From Platynereis dumerilii (Eukaryota; Annelida; Polychaeta; Phyllodocida; Nereididae), in contig JAPTHN010000003.1 of the NCBI GenBank assembly GCA_026936325.1, forward strand, positions 62,585,192 through 62,649,191: DNA of 64,000 bases, in the 5' to 3' direction. The notes under the pieces were generated by a model that saw only the letters and a list, made by a program, of their open reading frames with translations, had not been told where the DNA came from and made no database searches. The position numbers and the translations under genes were made by a program. Below are positions 47,381-58,640 of the stretch, piece after piece; position 1 is the first letter of the stretch; the number at the start of each line of letters is the position of its first letter.

Positions 47381-48487
47381 TAAAGCCCCTTTCCCACTGG
47401 ATGCATTTAATCACGTTTTAGTGCATTATGCTAAAAATAAGAAAATGTGTTCATATGCATTGGGGTATGCGTTTCTTTTGGGCCAAGATTGACATGTTAA
47501 CCAAGGTGATGCATAACAGTTGCATAACCATGCATACCTGTGCAACAGCTTCGCGTAGACCTGCAATAGCATCACAATAGGAGTGCATACACCTGCCTAT
47601 TGATACATATAGCCACAAATGCAGTGATTTGCAGAGCCACGCATGCCTCTTTCACAATGTGCATCCCAAAAATTAGTATTAAATCTCCAGTTCACTTGCA
47701 TATGATTGCATACTGATACATATTGACGCATATGAACACAAAGGCATCACATAGCCTATGCATAATAGCCCTTTCACACTGACGTAATAGCACGCAAGAA
47801 ACAGTAGACTTGTGCAGTTTCAAATCCGCAACTCAGCACGCAAATGAACTGGAATTGAGCTGCTGTTGACTGTTTGGTGATTACTGATGTATTGGCCACG
47901 TTCTGAATGGCGTACAGGCTCGTTCAGGCTCGTACAATTACGTACAGACCTCGTACTATTTCGTCCAGATCTCGTAGCATTGTGTGTATTTCGTGTTCAT
48001 AATGCAGAGTATCGTATGATTATGTATAAATGATCCGCCAGAATCCGCAACAAAAAATTAAACATGTTTAATTTTTTCAAAAATGATGACGTACTGCTGC
48101 TGATGATTGCTGATTGACAATGTATGATTTCGTAAGCCTACTTGTAGGGTGGCGGATTTTAAAATGGCTTATACGAGGCTGTACGAACCTAGGTGTGAAA
48201 GGGCTAATAAGACTGCTTATCTTGACATAGGCATGCAAACTCGCTTGCGTTGCTCTGCAAACAAGAACAAAACGCAGCCCTGATGCGTTCAAATTAAACA
48301 TGTTTAATTTTTATGCTTCCCCTGCGTGGTCACCCACGTTTGCATGCGTTTGACTGCACACCTCGGCAAACTGTTGCATAGCATTGCATAGCATTGCATA
48401 ACCAGTTGCGGATCCATTGCGTTTCAGTCCTGAATTATCAAACGCAATGAAACGCAATGAAACGTGTCCAGTGGGATAGGGGCTTTA
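47381..48487. mobile_element. TAAAGCCCC-ended DNA element with GCATA repeats
   Basis: The ends are TAAAGCCCCTTTCCCACTGG and the near-complement at 48468-48487. The interior is full of GCATA/TGCAT words (for example three TTGCATAGCA-type units at about 48373-48400), probably subterminal binding repeats. AGCCCCTTTCCCACTGG ends are of the PIF/Harbinger kind. The 3-bp duplication would read TAA/TTA, which is imperfect. It carries a second element at 47767-48205 and no transposase. Confidence 0.65.
47767..48205. mobile_element. Nested Harbinger-like MITE, AAT duplication
   Basis: AGCCCTTTCACACTGACGTA and the complement of AGCCCTTTCACACCTAGGT bound 439 bp. AAT flanks at 47764-47766 and 48206-48208. 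Its ends resemble those of the host element, so it is a related family inserted into a relative. It contains AATTAAACATGTTTAATT at about 48057, a palindrome that recurs at about 48292 in the outer element. Confidence 0.75.
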
Positions 48488-49129
48488 TTCTATTCTATTC
48501 TCTCCTATTATACTTGTCGTATGACTGTGGTGTCTTTGAAGCTCAACTGTATCTAATACTACATATTCCATTGTTTGCTCTCCAGTTGAAGAAAATCCTA
48601 GTGTATGAAAGAAGAAAGCTGTTGGTTATGTCTTTATTACCTCATAAAGTTTTGTTTGGGTCTTCACATCTGAAGTCTTGGCATTTTTACTGTTATTTGC
48701 AGCCTCGCTTTGCTTTGCTTTCCCTTATAATGTTCGTATATTCTAAAGCACAACTTCATTACAGGTGCCTTATTCCTGACTTTAATTAAACAATTACTAA
48801 GAAATTAAAATGTAAACTTTCCAGCAATGTCAAGTTTTGTCTCGGAAAATAGTGGAATATTTCACCACTTTATACAACGTACCAGACTTAGACATTTTAG
48901 AACCTGTCTTGAATATAAATCAGCATAGCCTAATACAATTAGGCAAGTCAATTTTAAAGTTGTCTCAGAGCTGGGAATTTCAATTGGCTTCAAATGTTAT
49001 GAGGTAACACATGAATATGTAGCACGGATTAAATTGCCAACTTCATTAAACTCCTTTTTGATACGAAACTGTGCTTTTTGTGAGGTTCTTTTATTGGTCA
49101 ATCTTCATTATCATCCAGAGCTGTCCCAG

Positions 49130-50599
49130 CACAGCGAGTCCGAACCAAATTTGGGTTAAAAAAATGCCCCAGCATAACGATAGGCACCGTTACGAAGCTG
49201 AAGATGAGACGAACAAGCAGATGTAAAAACCAAAAAAATCTGTTGAAAACTTTTTGAGATATTTTCACTTTCTGATTTATCACACCCCATTTTCACATCA
49301 TAAGTCATGTGGAGAGTCTGTTAAATGAGCACCGCCGTTGCAAAACCAGTTTCAATGATACAAAATATCATTCAAAAGACCTAGTAATCTTTTTTCTTAT
49401 TTTTTTAAATTATGCTGCTGCATTTAATGCAAAAAAGGTGTGACAAACTCATGCATGCGTAATTTCCAAGTAAAGTGTACATTTTTCATAAGAATTGCAA
49501 AAATTTGCATGCTCAACTATTCCCTGGGCATTAGCAAGTAGTATTATGAAACGTATGTGAGTACATATTTGACAGAGCTTTTGTACTGAAATATTCTTAT
49601 CCTGTCAATTAGGGAGAGTAAGGAGGAAACACTTCACTTTATTTTGATTCTATGAAACAAACAACAATGTTAGCTGAATAATCTAACATTACTTGACCTG
49701 TTTAATACTGTTTGACTACAATCCAATTGAATGATAAAAGGTTTTTCAGTAGAAGAACATCCTTGGTCTTCTGTCATTAACTTCAACTCATTTCAGGAAT
49801 GAAATAACAAATTGATAAACCAGAGCGTTATGAATAGCTAAAACACTGTATATTAAATGTCTATTTGAGTTTCCAAACCTGTGCACTGCCTGACATCCAA
49901 TCCATTCACCCTATTTCATAGTTCTGTGATTTTATTTTTAAAATGAATGTGAAACCATCTGGTTAAAATTAAGATACCAAAGTTCATAAAACCAATTGCA
50001 CACTTCTTCTTTTTTTTAAATACTAAACTGCCAAAGGCAAGCACACAGGCAGACATCTAAGTACTTATAACCATACATTTCATGAAGAATTAATTATACC
50101 TTTCCAGAATAGCCATATCTTTTTATTACTCTAATTTTCAATTTTATTAAACAACAACTATTATATAATTTGTTTTGTGTCAATAATCAAGACATTGTGG
50201 TATTTCCTTGGTAAAGACAGCAAACAATTCTCTATTTCTTGTGACAAAATTCTTATAAATACACAAAAAGAAGTTTGTCACACACTACGTCAATACGGGA
50301 CTTTTCCCAATAAAGATAACATTCTGTTTAATTTTAAAATATCATCTAAAACACACAAACATATTGTTCTGAAGTTTGCTCACATGAATTTGTAACTTGC
50401 ACCCAGGTTAGATGGAATATCATCCAAACAAAGGAATGTGACAAACCAGAAATGGAAAAATTGCAATAACTCAAAAAGTGTTCAACAGATTTTTTTGTTT
50501 TTTACATCTGCCTGTTCGTCTCATCTTCAGCTTCGTAACGGTGCCTATCGTTATGCTGGGGCATTTTTTTAACCCCAAATTTGGTTCGGGCTCGCTGTG
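49130..50599. mobile_element. CMC/Chapaev-like non-autonomous element 1
   Basis: The ends are CACAGCGAGTCCGAACC and the complement of CACAGCGAGCCCGAACC. The TIRs run about 160 bp. CCAG flanks at 49126-49129 and 50600-50603. The left arm (around 8370) keeps the uninterrupted site (GAGAGCTTTACCAGGTCC), which proves the insertion and the 4-bp duplication. CAC termini with 4-bp duplications suit the CMC group (Chapaev-like). No transposase; a 72-codon frame at 50177-50395 is not recognisable. Confidence 0.85.
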
Positions 50600-51489
50600 C
50601 CAGGTCAAGTTAAAAGTGTATAGAATTTTAGAATAGGCAACACATCTCTTCGTTGCTTAAGAAAAACTACTCAGACTACTTATTATAATCCTTTTGAGAA
50701 TTGCTCATCACGAAAATAATTGCGCTTTGTATTGAAAATTCTGTATCAATGCCACTGGAGACAAAGCCTCCTATTGCATATTCAAGGTGACAAAGCTGTT
50801 CCCTAAATAGCTCGGAGCGTAGTGGATGGGTTTAGAATACTAACTCATCACTTAAATGCTATATAATGTATAGTGCGCTGTGTAGTCTAGTCTGTGAAGC
50901 TCTTGTTACCAAAATGGCAAAATTATGCAGCAGTTTCAGAATAAGGAAGGAGAGCTCAGAGTCTTGACTCAGATGGCTAGCAGTATAGTTACCATGAATC
51001 AAATATGTTGCTCAAATATATGGCAAAGATAACCATATATGTGGGATATTTTTGCCTGAGATAGTGTCAAAAGAGATCATATCAAACATATCAATAAACC
51101 TTACTGGTAAGGTTAGTTATTTGGCTAGGCAGGTGAGTTGATACACCAAACCCTGGTTGACAATCGGAAGAAGTACTCACATGGTACAGCCTTGTTTGGA
51201 GACTATAATTTCATAAGCCTTCACCAATGTATTTTCTGTTCCTATGGATGCATGTCTATTTCCAACAAATTCAACTCTACATTGGCTTGTTTCTCGGAAA
51301 TATTACAAACCCTGCCATTGACATTTCTATCCTCTGTGGGCCTAAAGGTCTTGCCTATCATAGTAGCCTGTTCAATATCATGAAGCAGCCTCAAAAGGAG
51401 TGTTGCACTATCTCCAAGTGATGTCTCCCTAAGAAAGCAGCATCTTTAGATGACCATACTCTCTTGGGGAAAAATAACAGGAAATGAAT

Positions 51490-51600
51490 CGATAAATGGA
51501 ACTGTTTCAAGACCCAACTGCAGAACTACCTATTCAAAAAATGTTTTGAATAAAGTGCAGTGAAATGTCAACAGACATAGTGCTATACAAATTATTATGT
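51490..51600 (+). pseudogene. 3' end of an L2/CR1-type LINE
   Basis: One frame reads WNCFKTQLQNYLFKKCFE and a stop at 51550-51552. This matches the common C-terminus of L2/CR1-clade reverse-transcriptase polyproteins (LKTxLFxxAF-like). The short 3' UTR ends with GTGCTATACAAATTATTATG, like the tail of the SINE at 20397-20595. The upstream coding part is lost or too decayed to read. Confidence 0.6.
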
Positions 51601-52442
51601 AAACCTCATATTATTTTCTATGATGGATAGGCAGGGTTGGCAACATAGTGCAAAATGTGGCATTTTCTTGGAAAAGTTGAAGGACGTGTTTCTGAGATGG
51701 TGAGCTCCTCTTCGTGTCAACTGATTCTTGACTCAACCTCTCAATGATCATATCCTTATCTTTTGTGTTTCATGTTCTTGCGGGCATCACAAAAATGATT
51801 GGCCGAATTGAAACATTAGAACTTGGACAGACCAGAGCTTACTCTGCCTCTCAATTCATTTTATTCTATTGATGCTAGATTTCTTTACAACCGTATATGA
51901 TTTAACTGGCTATACTTCCCAGTCCCCAAGCTCAGACTGGCTGAAGCTATAAACTCAATGTTAAATTTTGAGATCCAATGGAGGCAAGAGTAAAGTTCCA
52001 AGGAAGCTTGTTAGCTTTGCAGTCAGGGAGCTTGAATCAATTTCACAGATATGTAAATCCATTACATGAAAGCAGATGATTGTAGGCTTATTCATCAATC
52101 TGATGAAATTTGATAATAACAGATCACCTTTTGATAATTGCTTCACTCAATATATGACCACTTCAAAGGACTATCGTGTAACATTATTGAGTGCTCTGGC
52201 AGAAAATTGCATGACTGAAAGATACTGAAAAATAAAACTTCGACCTTAGATAGGTGATGCTATAATGCCCATGAATGGGACAGTCTACATCCCATGCTTC
52301 CATGCAGATTCCTCAGCCACCAATTATAGTCTGGGAGCAATTTCACAGTCATGTAAATCCATTACATCTAAAGATCAAGATGTTTGGATATAATATCTCT
52401 CAATATGCGGAAAATTTAATAATGGATCTTTTGATGACTTAT

Positions 52443-54297
52443 CACAGTGTCCTTGAACAAAGTTTAGGGTTAAAAAAAATGTACAAAGAATCTGTCAATG
52501 CAGCATTATAGTATGTGGTCTCAGCTTCGATTTGATGCAAAAATAAAAAAAAACTGATGGGAAAATTTTGAGAAAATTTAAATTTAAATTTTTTGGTTTT
52601 TCACACCCTTGTTGCATGCAAAATATCCATTGTAGAATGTTTAAAATGATAATCTTAACATAGAAATGCTTTCCTTTCCTACCCTGATGCTTATATATAC
52701 AGTGGACCAAATTAAGAATTATGATTAAGTGGTTTTTCAAGGAATATCACATTCTGAAGGTGTTACAAACTTGCTTGACTATAATCTGCATTCTTCGAAC
52801 CGATTTAGAGTCCAATCAATTGAACCTGCATAATGTCCCTAATTCATCGACTGCATTAGTTAAGTAGCAGAACAATGTAGCAAAATAGCCAATAATAAGA
52901 CATATCTAGGGCTTTTACAGCGTTTCTATAGCCATAGTTTGAGATGTATGTTTCAACACTTTCAAAGTGGATATCAATATCAAAACCTCTAACTACAAGC
53001 TGAAGACAATGAAGAAACATGATTGCCTCAATTGTCCATGCCTTAAATTTGAAATTTTTGTTTAGGGACTCAATTTCCGATGGTATTTTATTTATTTTCT
53101 TTAATTGTCCATATTTCTCAATTTAGTACTTTCTTTGCAGATTTTACATTACTCATGCAATGAATTGGCTAGAAAATATGTATAGGATGCATTTTTGAGC
53201 TTTGTCATTCATATCATGAAAGAAAAATATAAAAAATGTCACCAATTAATATTTATTTCAGATCTTCAGGTGTGAAGTTAACTTTTGAAAATCATAATAT
53301 CTCCTAATTCCATTTGGGAAGTTCACAGATAACCAATATTAATTATGTGAACAAGGAAGAGAATCAGTTGACTAACAGTTTAATACTATGTTGGTTGCAC
53401 AAAGGCATGCTACAACTGAACAACTGAATTTTGGAAGTTGGCAACCATTCAATTCCATGAAACAATCTTAACAATTGGCTAAAACGCGTAAAGAAAGCAC
53501 TTAAAATTCTTCAGAAGACCATAAATTGCAACCAATAGTTCAATAAGAACAGAGACATTGTAATAAAACCTGGAATTGACCATTTCAGCCATCAGGCCAC
53601 TTGCGTAGGTTCTTTTTTTATTGATTTAAACAAATACTTCTCTCAAAAAATATTATTTCCTTAGATATCAGATGCATCTTGCTTGGAAAGCTGTGGTGAA
53701 GATATACACTTGTCAGAAGCCGACAGTAGGTATTTCTACTGTGTATTGTCCAATAACTTTACAGATGTTTTTTGAATCCCACTTAAAAAATATTGACTGG
53801 TAAAATGCTAAAAACATCAATTTCCATCACTAATGAAGTTAACAAGGTATTTTCTCACACCCTGGTGGTTCATTTGCCGCTTTTCTTTGGTTCAAGAAAT
53901 AATAAGGCCGAAATGGCCATGTTTATATTTGATTTCGACACATTATAAGATTCACTGAGTTTGCAACACCCCTAAATATTGGAAAGATGTAAAAATTAGA
54001 AATAAAATGCTTTTTGTTTATTTTTTTAGACCTGATTGAGTAACTTAATGTATAACTACATAAATGAAGATGTTTCCATAACACTGTAATGCCATTTGAT
54101 ATATCCATAACTGATATTTTGCATGCAACAAGGGTGTGAAAAACTAAAAATTTTAAATTTCAATTTTCTCAAAATTTTCCCAACAGATTTTTTTGATCTT
54201 TACATCATATCGAAGCTGAGACCACACACTACAACGCCATGTTGACGGATTCTTTGTACATTTTTTTTAACCCTAAACTTTTTTCAAGGACACTGTG
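52443..54297. mobile_element. CMC/Chapaev-like non-autonomous element 2
   Basis: The ends are CACAGTGTCCTTGAACAAAG and the complement of CACAGTGTCCTTGAAAAAAG. The TIRs run about 183 bp. TTAT flanks at 52439-52442 and 54298-54301. The left arm at about 7305-7345 shows the empty site (ATTGAGTTACATTAGACTTC). Just inside, TTTAGGGTTAAAAAAAATG aligns with TTTGGGTTAAAAAAATG of element 1, so they are one family. No coding frame in the 1.86 kb. Confidence 0.88.
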
Positions 54298-54599
54298 TTA
54301 TGTGACTCAATATCTATTCATTACTGACTCAAATAGGCTATCATGTTACTTCATAGAGTGCTCATGCAGAACTTTGATTGACTGAAAAGGTTCATAAATA
54401 AAAATAAACCAGGTTCAGCCTGTTTATCACTCGATCAAAACATGAGTAGCAGGCTTTGAAATTTGTTACTGCATTACCGCCTGTTTCAGTAATGGACAAT
54501 TATTACATTTATTGGAAATTTATTACACTAACTGTTCAGTGTAAAAGGCTCTGTTGATTGAGGTGTTTTGGATAAATGAGCTTATCACCATTTTTTACA

Positions 54600-55530
54600 C
54601 TGATTTTGCAAAATTAAGACCAAGCCAAAACATGGATAAACAGCTGACTGACCCATCTCTTTTGCTGAACAGCGCGGCCTGTGCATCTCATTGCTGAGTC
54701 TATTTAGCATGTTTGGTATTAACTCTAGTAGGTAAGCAGCATATTATTCTCTCTTTGAAACTTGGTCCACTTTAAAAACTTTTAGATAAACCTTGAAGTT
54801 GGGTAGGTCTAACAAAAGTGTTTATGTTGGTTTGAAAAATGAGTAAATTAGTATTTCAACTACATAGTACAAATTTGCAGGTTACTGTTCAATAAGAATC
54901 ATGAATAAATTTAACGTGTCTATTAATCTATTACATGGAACACAAGTTCTCATGTAGCGGTATTTAGAGCTCAAGGAAGAAAATTACATGAACTGATACA
55001 TCAATGAATTAAAGCATCACATTACAAAATTGGGATCAATTTGAAAGACTTTTACCAAATGGTTAGTATTGCACTAACTTACTTCAGAATTGAGTATAAA
55101 TTCATTCATATCAATATAAAAAAGAAAGTGCTAGAAGGTTAAAACAGTCATTTTATTTTGGATAGGCATGTTTCGTACTGCATACTTTTGATATTGATCC
55201 AATATTTTCTGACTGTGCAACTGGGTGTGTGTAACTCAGTTTTTTTCATATAAATAATACTGTCCTGGCTTTATGCCTAAATACTGTTGCTGTACTATGC
55301 AGATGTTGCTGCCCAAAGACTACCAAAACACCGCTCCTGTTATCCTGGCTGTAACTGACACTGAAGCTGATCACTGCTGCACAGGGTTAGTTGGTCAAAT
55401 AAACTTGATTGGAAGAGGCCAAAACGTACCGGATTCAAGGATATCTATTACAGTGATCAATAAATTTGTGTGTTGGACTGTAAAATAAGTGATGTAGACA
55501 GACCAAACATTCATAAAAAACTAGATAAAT
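54600..55530. other. Right-arm sequence without a feature
   Basis: Mirror similarity to the left arm is weak here. A frame at 55273-55488 has an AG before ATG (TACTATGCAG) but no convincing donor or domain. Confidence 0.3.
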
Positions 55531-55553
55531 GTTGAGAGAGAGAGAGAGAGAGA
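55531..55553 (+). repeat. GA microsatellite
   Basis: About eleven GA units. Read on the minus strand they follow AAAAATAAAAAACATCTCT, so this may be the tail of another truncated LINE on that strand. Confidence 0.7.
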
Positions 55554-55889
55554 GATGTTTTTTATTTTTGACCAATCAAGTTTTACAGACAGATATTTAA
55601 TTTTACATTGTATAATATTGTGGTCAAGGAGGCAGCAACTAACCCTCCCGGACATTGAGGTAAATCTAATGTTGGTCTAACGAAGCATTAAACCTCCCAT
55701 CCACATCAGACCCAACGTTACGAAACTACGTAATCTGTCGACACATTTCTCAGACGTTAATACGTACTTTTAGACGTTGATACGAGTGATACAAGCCGTA
55801 TCTGATGCTACGAAGCAATTTAACGTTGGTCTGACGGTCTTTGACCGTCTTCCCGCCTTCTAGGATCCAGCGTTTCAAGCCGACCTGCC

Positions 55890-55940
55890 CCCTCTTGCGC
55901 ATGCGCACTTGCGTACAAGAAGCCAAAATGGCGGGTTGAC
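55890..55940 (+). promoter_or_regulatory. NRF1 and YY1 motif pair, TATA-less promoter type
   Basis: TGCGCATGCGCA at 55896-55907 is a perfect palindromic NRF1 site. Fifteen bases on, CCAAAATGGCGGG (55923-55935) is a full YY1-type motif. This pairing is typical of TATA-less housekeeping promoters in animals, where YY1 sits at or just after the start site. CpG is frequent from about 55690 to 56310. A first exon with a perfect donor ends at 56306. Confidence 0.6.
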
Positions 55941-56122
55941 TCGAATGTGTGATATTTCGGATGGTGTTTTTGCTAATAACGAAGGATTTAACGCATTGAC
56001 ATGTCTCATAATCTGGTGTGCTGCATAGATTAACTACTTGACTACGACTTGAGCATGTTTTGGACCGTCGGAATGCTTTATTGCGAAAGTTTGACGCCCG
56101 GCAATGTGAAAAATCGAACGGC

Positions 56123-56306
56123 ATGGTCGGAGCGCCCCGGCCAGGAATGACTCGATCAGCTGTTTCAGTATTTGTGATTCAATTATGGACTGAATATTGG
56201 ACATATATACCCCGTTCTGGATGGATATACCCGGTTACCAAACCCGGGAGGACGCATGGACGTGGATACGGCCGGAATTCGTTGGACACCGGCGCTGGAG
56301 TCACAG
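56123..56306 (+). CDS. Candidate first coding exon downstream of NRF1/YY1
   Basis: The ATG at 56123 opens 61 codons plus one base and stops at a consensus donor, TCACAG|GTAAGTCTC, at 56306/56307 (phase 1). The reading begins MVGAPRPGMTRSAVSVFVIQ, continues with LWTEYWTYIPRSGWIYPVTK, and ends PGRTHGRGYGRNSLDTGAG. An earlier ATG at 56055 gives only a 31-codon upstream frame. The exon may be wholly or partly 5' UTR. An opposing frame (55750-56124 minus) runs through the promoter motifs and is unlikely. No second exon was identified; it may lie outside the window. Confidence 0.35.
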
Positions 56307-57079
56307 GTAAGTCTCTTCAAGATGTCGATTTTTTTTTCAGGGGCGGATCGTCTAATGGGAGGGGGGGGGGGTTTTAATATGTTCAATTTTGTTCTGTTTA
56401 GTAGCTTTTAAGTTGTTTTAGTTCAGTTCGTTTTCAGGTTTGATTTATATATATATAGCGTGTTCGGGATCATTGTCCAGGTAGGGTGGGGTGGGGGGTG
56501 GGGAGAGCATCAGCCAGGTGGGAGGATTTAATTATTTTGATTGAGATCTGCAAATATAAAACAAAAAATTAAAGCAGTACAAACAGAGCTATCCAAAAAG
56601 GATGGCTCCCAAAATTAATAGACTTTTCTTCCTCATTTTACTGAGCAGTCTACAAGTCCACTTAGGGACTATAAATAAAATAAAATAAAAACACTTACCT
56701 TTCATGTTGAAATTGAAAATGTTACTGCAATTTTACCGTGATAAAATTGGAACATTCTCGGCATCTAGGACAGTTGCAATGAGGTACCATTAAACTTGGG
56801 TCTTATACAATTCTCATATGCATCTTTGTGGTCATGGAAAAAATTTTTAATTTTTTTTTAACTTAGATCATCTTTCTCATTTTCACAAGTACTTATTTGG
56901 TAATTTTTGTGACTGGTGGATCAACTATTTCTTTATGACTTCATCTTATCGTCAACAGCAAGCATCCTGTTGGAGTTTTTATATCCTCAAAGGGACCAGA
57001 TAGATTGGAATAGGTATTTAATAGATGGCGCTACATGGCGCTCTGTGAATCAGGATCCTAGGTTCTGCAACTTTGTGCA
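56307..57079. other. Probable intron start; G-rich transposon-like patch
   Basis: CAGGGGCGGATCGTC at 56338, followed by a run of ten G, resembles a DNA-transposon end and the patch at about 38041. The stretch 56481-56525 is G-rich (GGGTGGGGTGGGGGGTGGGG). The remainder is AT-rich. Confidence 0.35.
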
Positions 57080-57720
57080 AACCTTCAACAAACCTTTGGC
57101 AGATACGTATGATCAGACGTTTGCCCTGAACATTACTTTCAAACGTTGTCCATACATATCAAAAACACGTTGGAGAAACTTTGGAACTTACGTATTGCCA
57201 AATGTTCGACCATACCTTTGATAAACCTATGAATCAAAGGTATGGTAATACGTAACAGTCTAAGGTTGTAAGAACCTCTCAAATGAATGTTCGACAAACC
57301 TATGAATCAAAGGTACGGTCATACGTAGTAGTCAAACGTCCTTCAAACCTCTCAACCAAAGGTATGACTTACGTAATAGTCTAAGGTTTTAAAAACCTCT
57401 CAAATGAATGTTCTACAAACCTTTGAATCAAAGGTATGGTCATACGTTATAGTCAAATGTTCTTCAAACCTCTCAACCAAAGGTATGACTGACGTATGAC
57501 TGACACGTTTAGCAAAACGTTACGACCAAATGTTCTTCCAACCTCTCAATCAGAGGTATGACTTACGTGTGACTCGAACGTTAGGCCGAACTATAAAACA
57601 AACTGTCTGCCAACCTCTTACTAAGGTTGCTACCTACGTTTGGTTTTCCATCTGAGTGCAACGTTTCGAAATTACCTTTGCCGTACCTTTGTCATACGTT
57701 GTTTGGCCCAACGTCTGATT
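57080..57720 (+). repeat. Array of ACGT-core repeats
   Basis: About nine imperfect units of 48-73 bp, each opening AACCTCTCAA or AACCTTTG, then (A/C)CAAAGGTATG, then a TACGT core (TTACGTAATAGTC, CATACGTAGTAGTC), then (A)ACGTTCTTC. Two neighbouring units make a higher-order period of about 121 bp (57276-57396, 57397-57517). Most cores are ACGT with intact CpG, unusual for this CpG-poor DNA. Similar ACGT-rich sequence occurs at 55690-55830, on the other side of the candidate promoter. Confidence 0.7.
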
Positions 57721-58239
57721 CTAACCAAAATAATTACGTAGTGAGAGGTTTGATTTACGTTGCTGCTCAGGAGGGAAGTCACTTACGTAACGCTGTCGAC
57801 ATTGTGTCGATAATTTATATGGAATTGTTTGTTTGTCAAAGATGTCTTGACAATAGATTCTTACAATTTTATAATTGGAGGCAGTGAAACTGATATAAAA
57901 GTCAGACTAGTACTGGACAATAGACGGAGTGGTCTGTCTTATTCCAACTTTTATAATAATTTTGAATTCAATTGGCTGGTTTCTTGTCACCAATCAAAGT
58001 TTATTATGATTCACTTGTGGATGAAATCTCACTACCAACAAACCTAAACGTTTATAAAACTGTGTAGATCCCGTAAGCCTTGTTACATCACAAGTTATGT
58101 GATTCACATGTAAATATGATTCTTTATATCTAGATCAACATGCAAATATGGTAGTATATGTTCCACCATTTTTGATTGAAAAAGTGCCTTTATTTTGACA
58201 AACCCTTGGATCTTTCGACAAACTGCTTCACAGCCCTCT

Positions 58240-58640
58240 ACAACAATCATGGGAGAGGGGATAAACAAGCATGCCCATACACCATAGAATGATTGCTTAT
58301 ATGTCTCAGGATGACCAGTTATTGCCAGACCATTCATGAAACACCAATCATTGGTGGTAAAGACCTAAAAATTCCTTCATCACATTGAAAACTCACTGAC
58401 AGATTCAACAGCTGCATATAGCAATTTAGGGTTTTTCAAAAAAATACATTGCACAGTGTGCACATGGCTCCTCCAGTCCTCCTCATTTGTGATGCTCCAG
58501 CAATTTGTCAGCTAGATTTAAAGTTCTCGCCTATCAGTGAGCCCGTTTCACTCCTCAAAATTGGACAACGTGTACCTTGCAAAATAGTTCCATTTGTTAT
58601 CTGCCTTTTATCACACTATCAGATTGATTGATTACATATA
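58240..58640 (-). repeat. Third, diverged copy of the conserved arm segment
   Basis: It aligns collinearly with 61090-61490, for example CAGACCATTCATGAAACACC with CAGACCACTCATGAAGTACC, and CCATTTGTTATCTGCC in both. It is a local direct duplication of the right-arm copy. The frame that is open in the two main copies is interrupted here. Confidence 0.6.

Noticed and set aside
52443-54297. CACAGTG termini as a ProtoRAG/Transib element or recombination signal sequences
   Set aside because: The target duplication is 4 bp (TTAT), proved by the empty site in the other arm, not 5. There is no convincing nonamer at 12 or 23 bases and no RAG-like frame inside. CMC/Chapaev fits better.
55750-56124. A 124-codon minus-strand frame
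   Set aside because: It runs backward through the NRF1 and YY1 motifs and the presumed start site. The plus-strand reading has a consensus donor and the minus-strand frame has no comparable signal.
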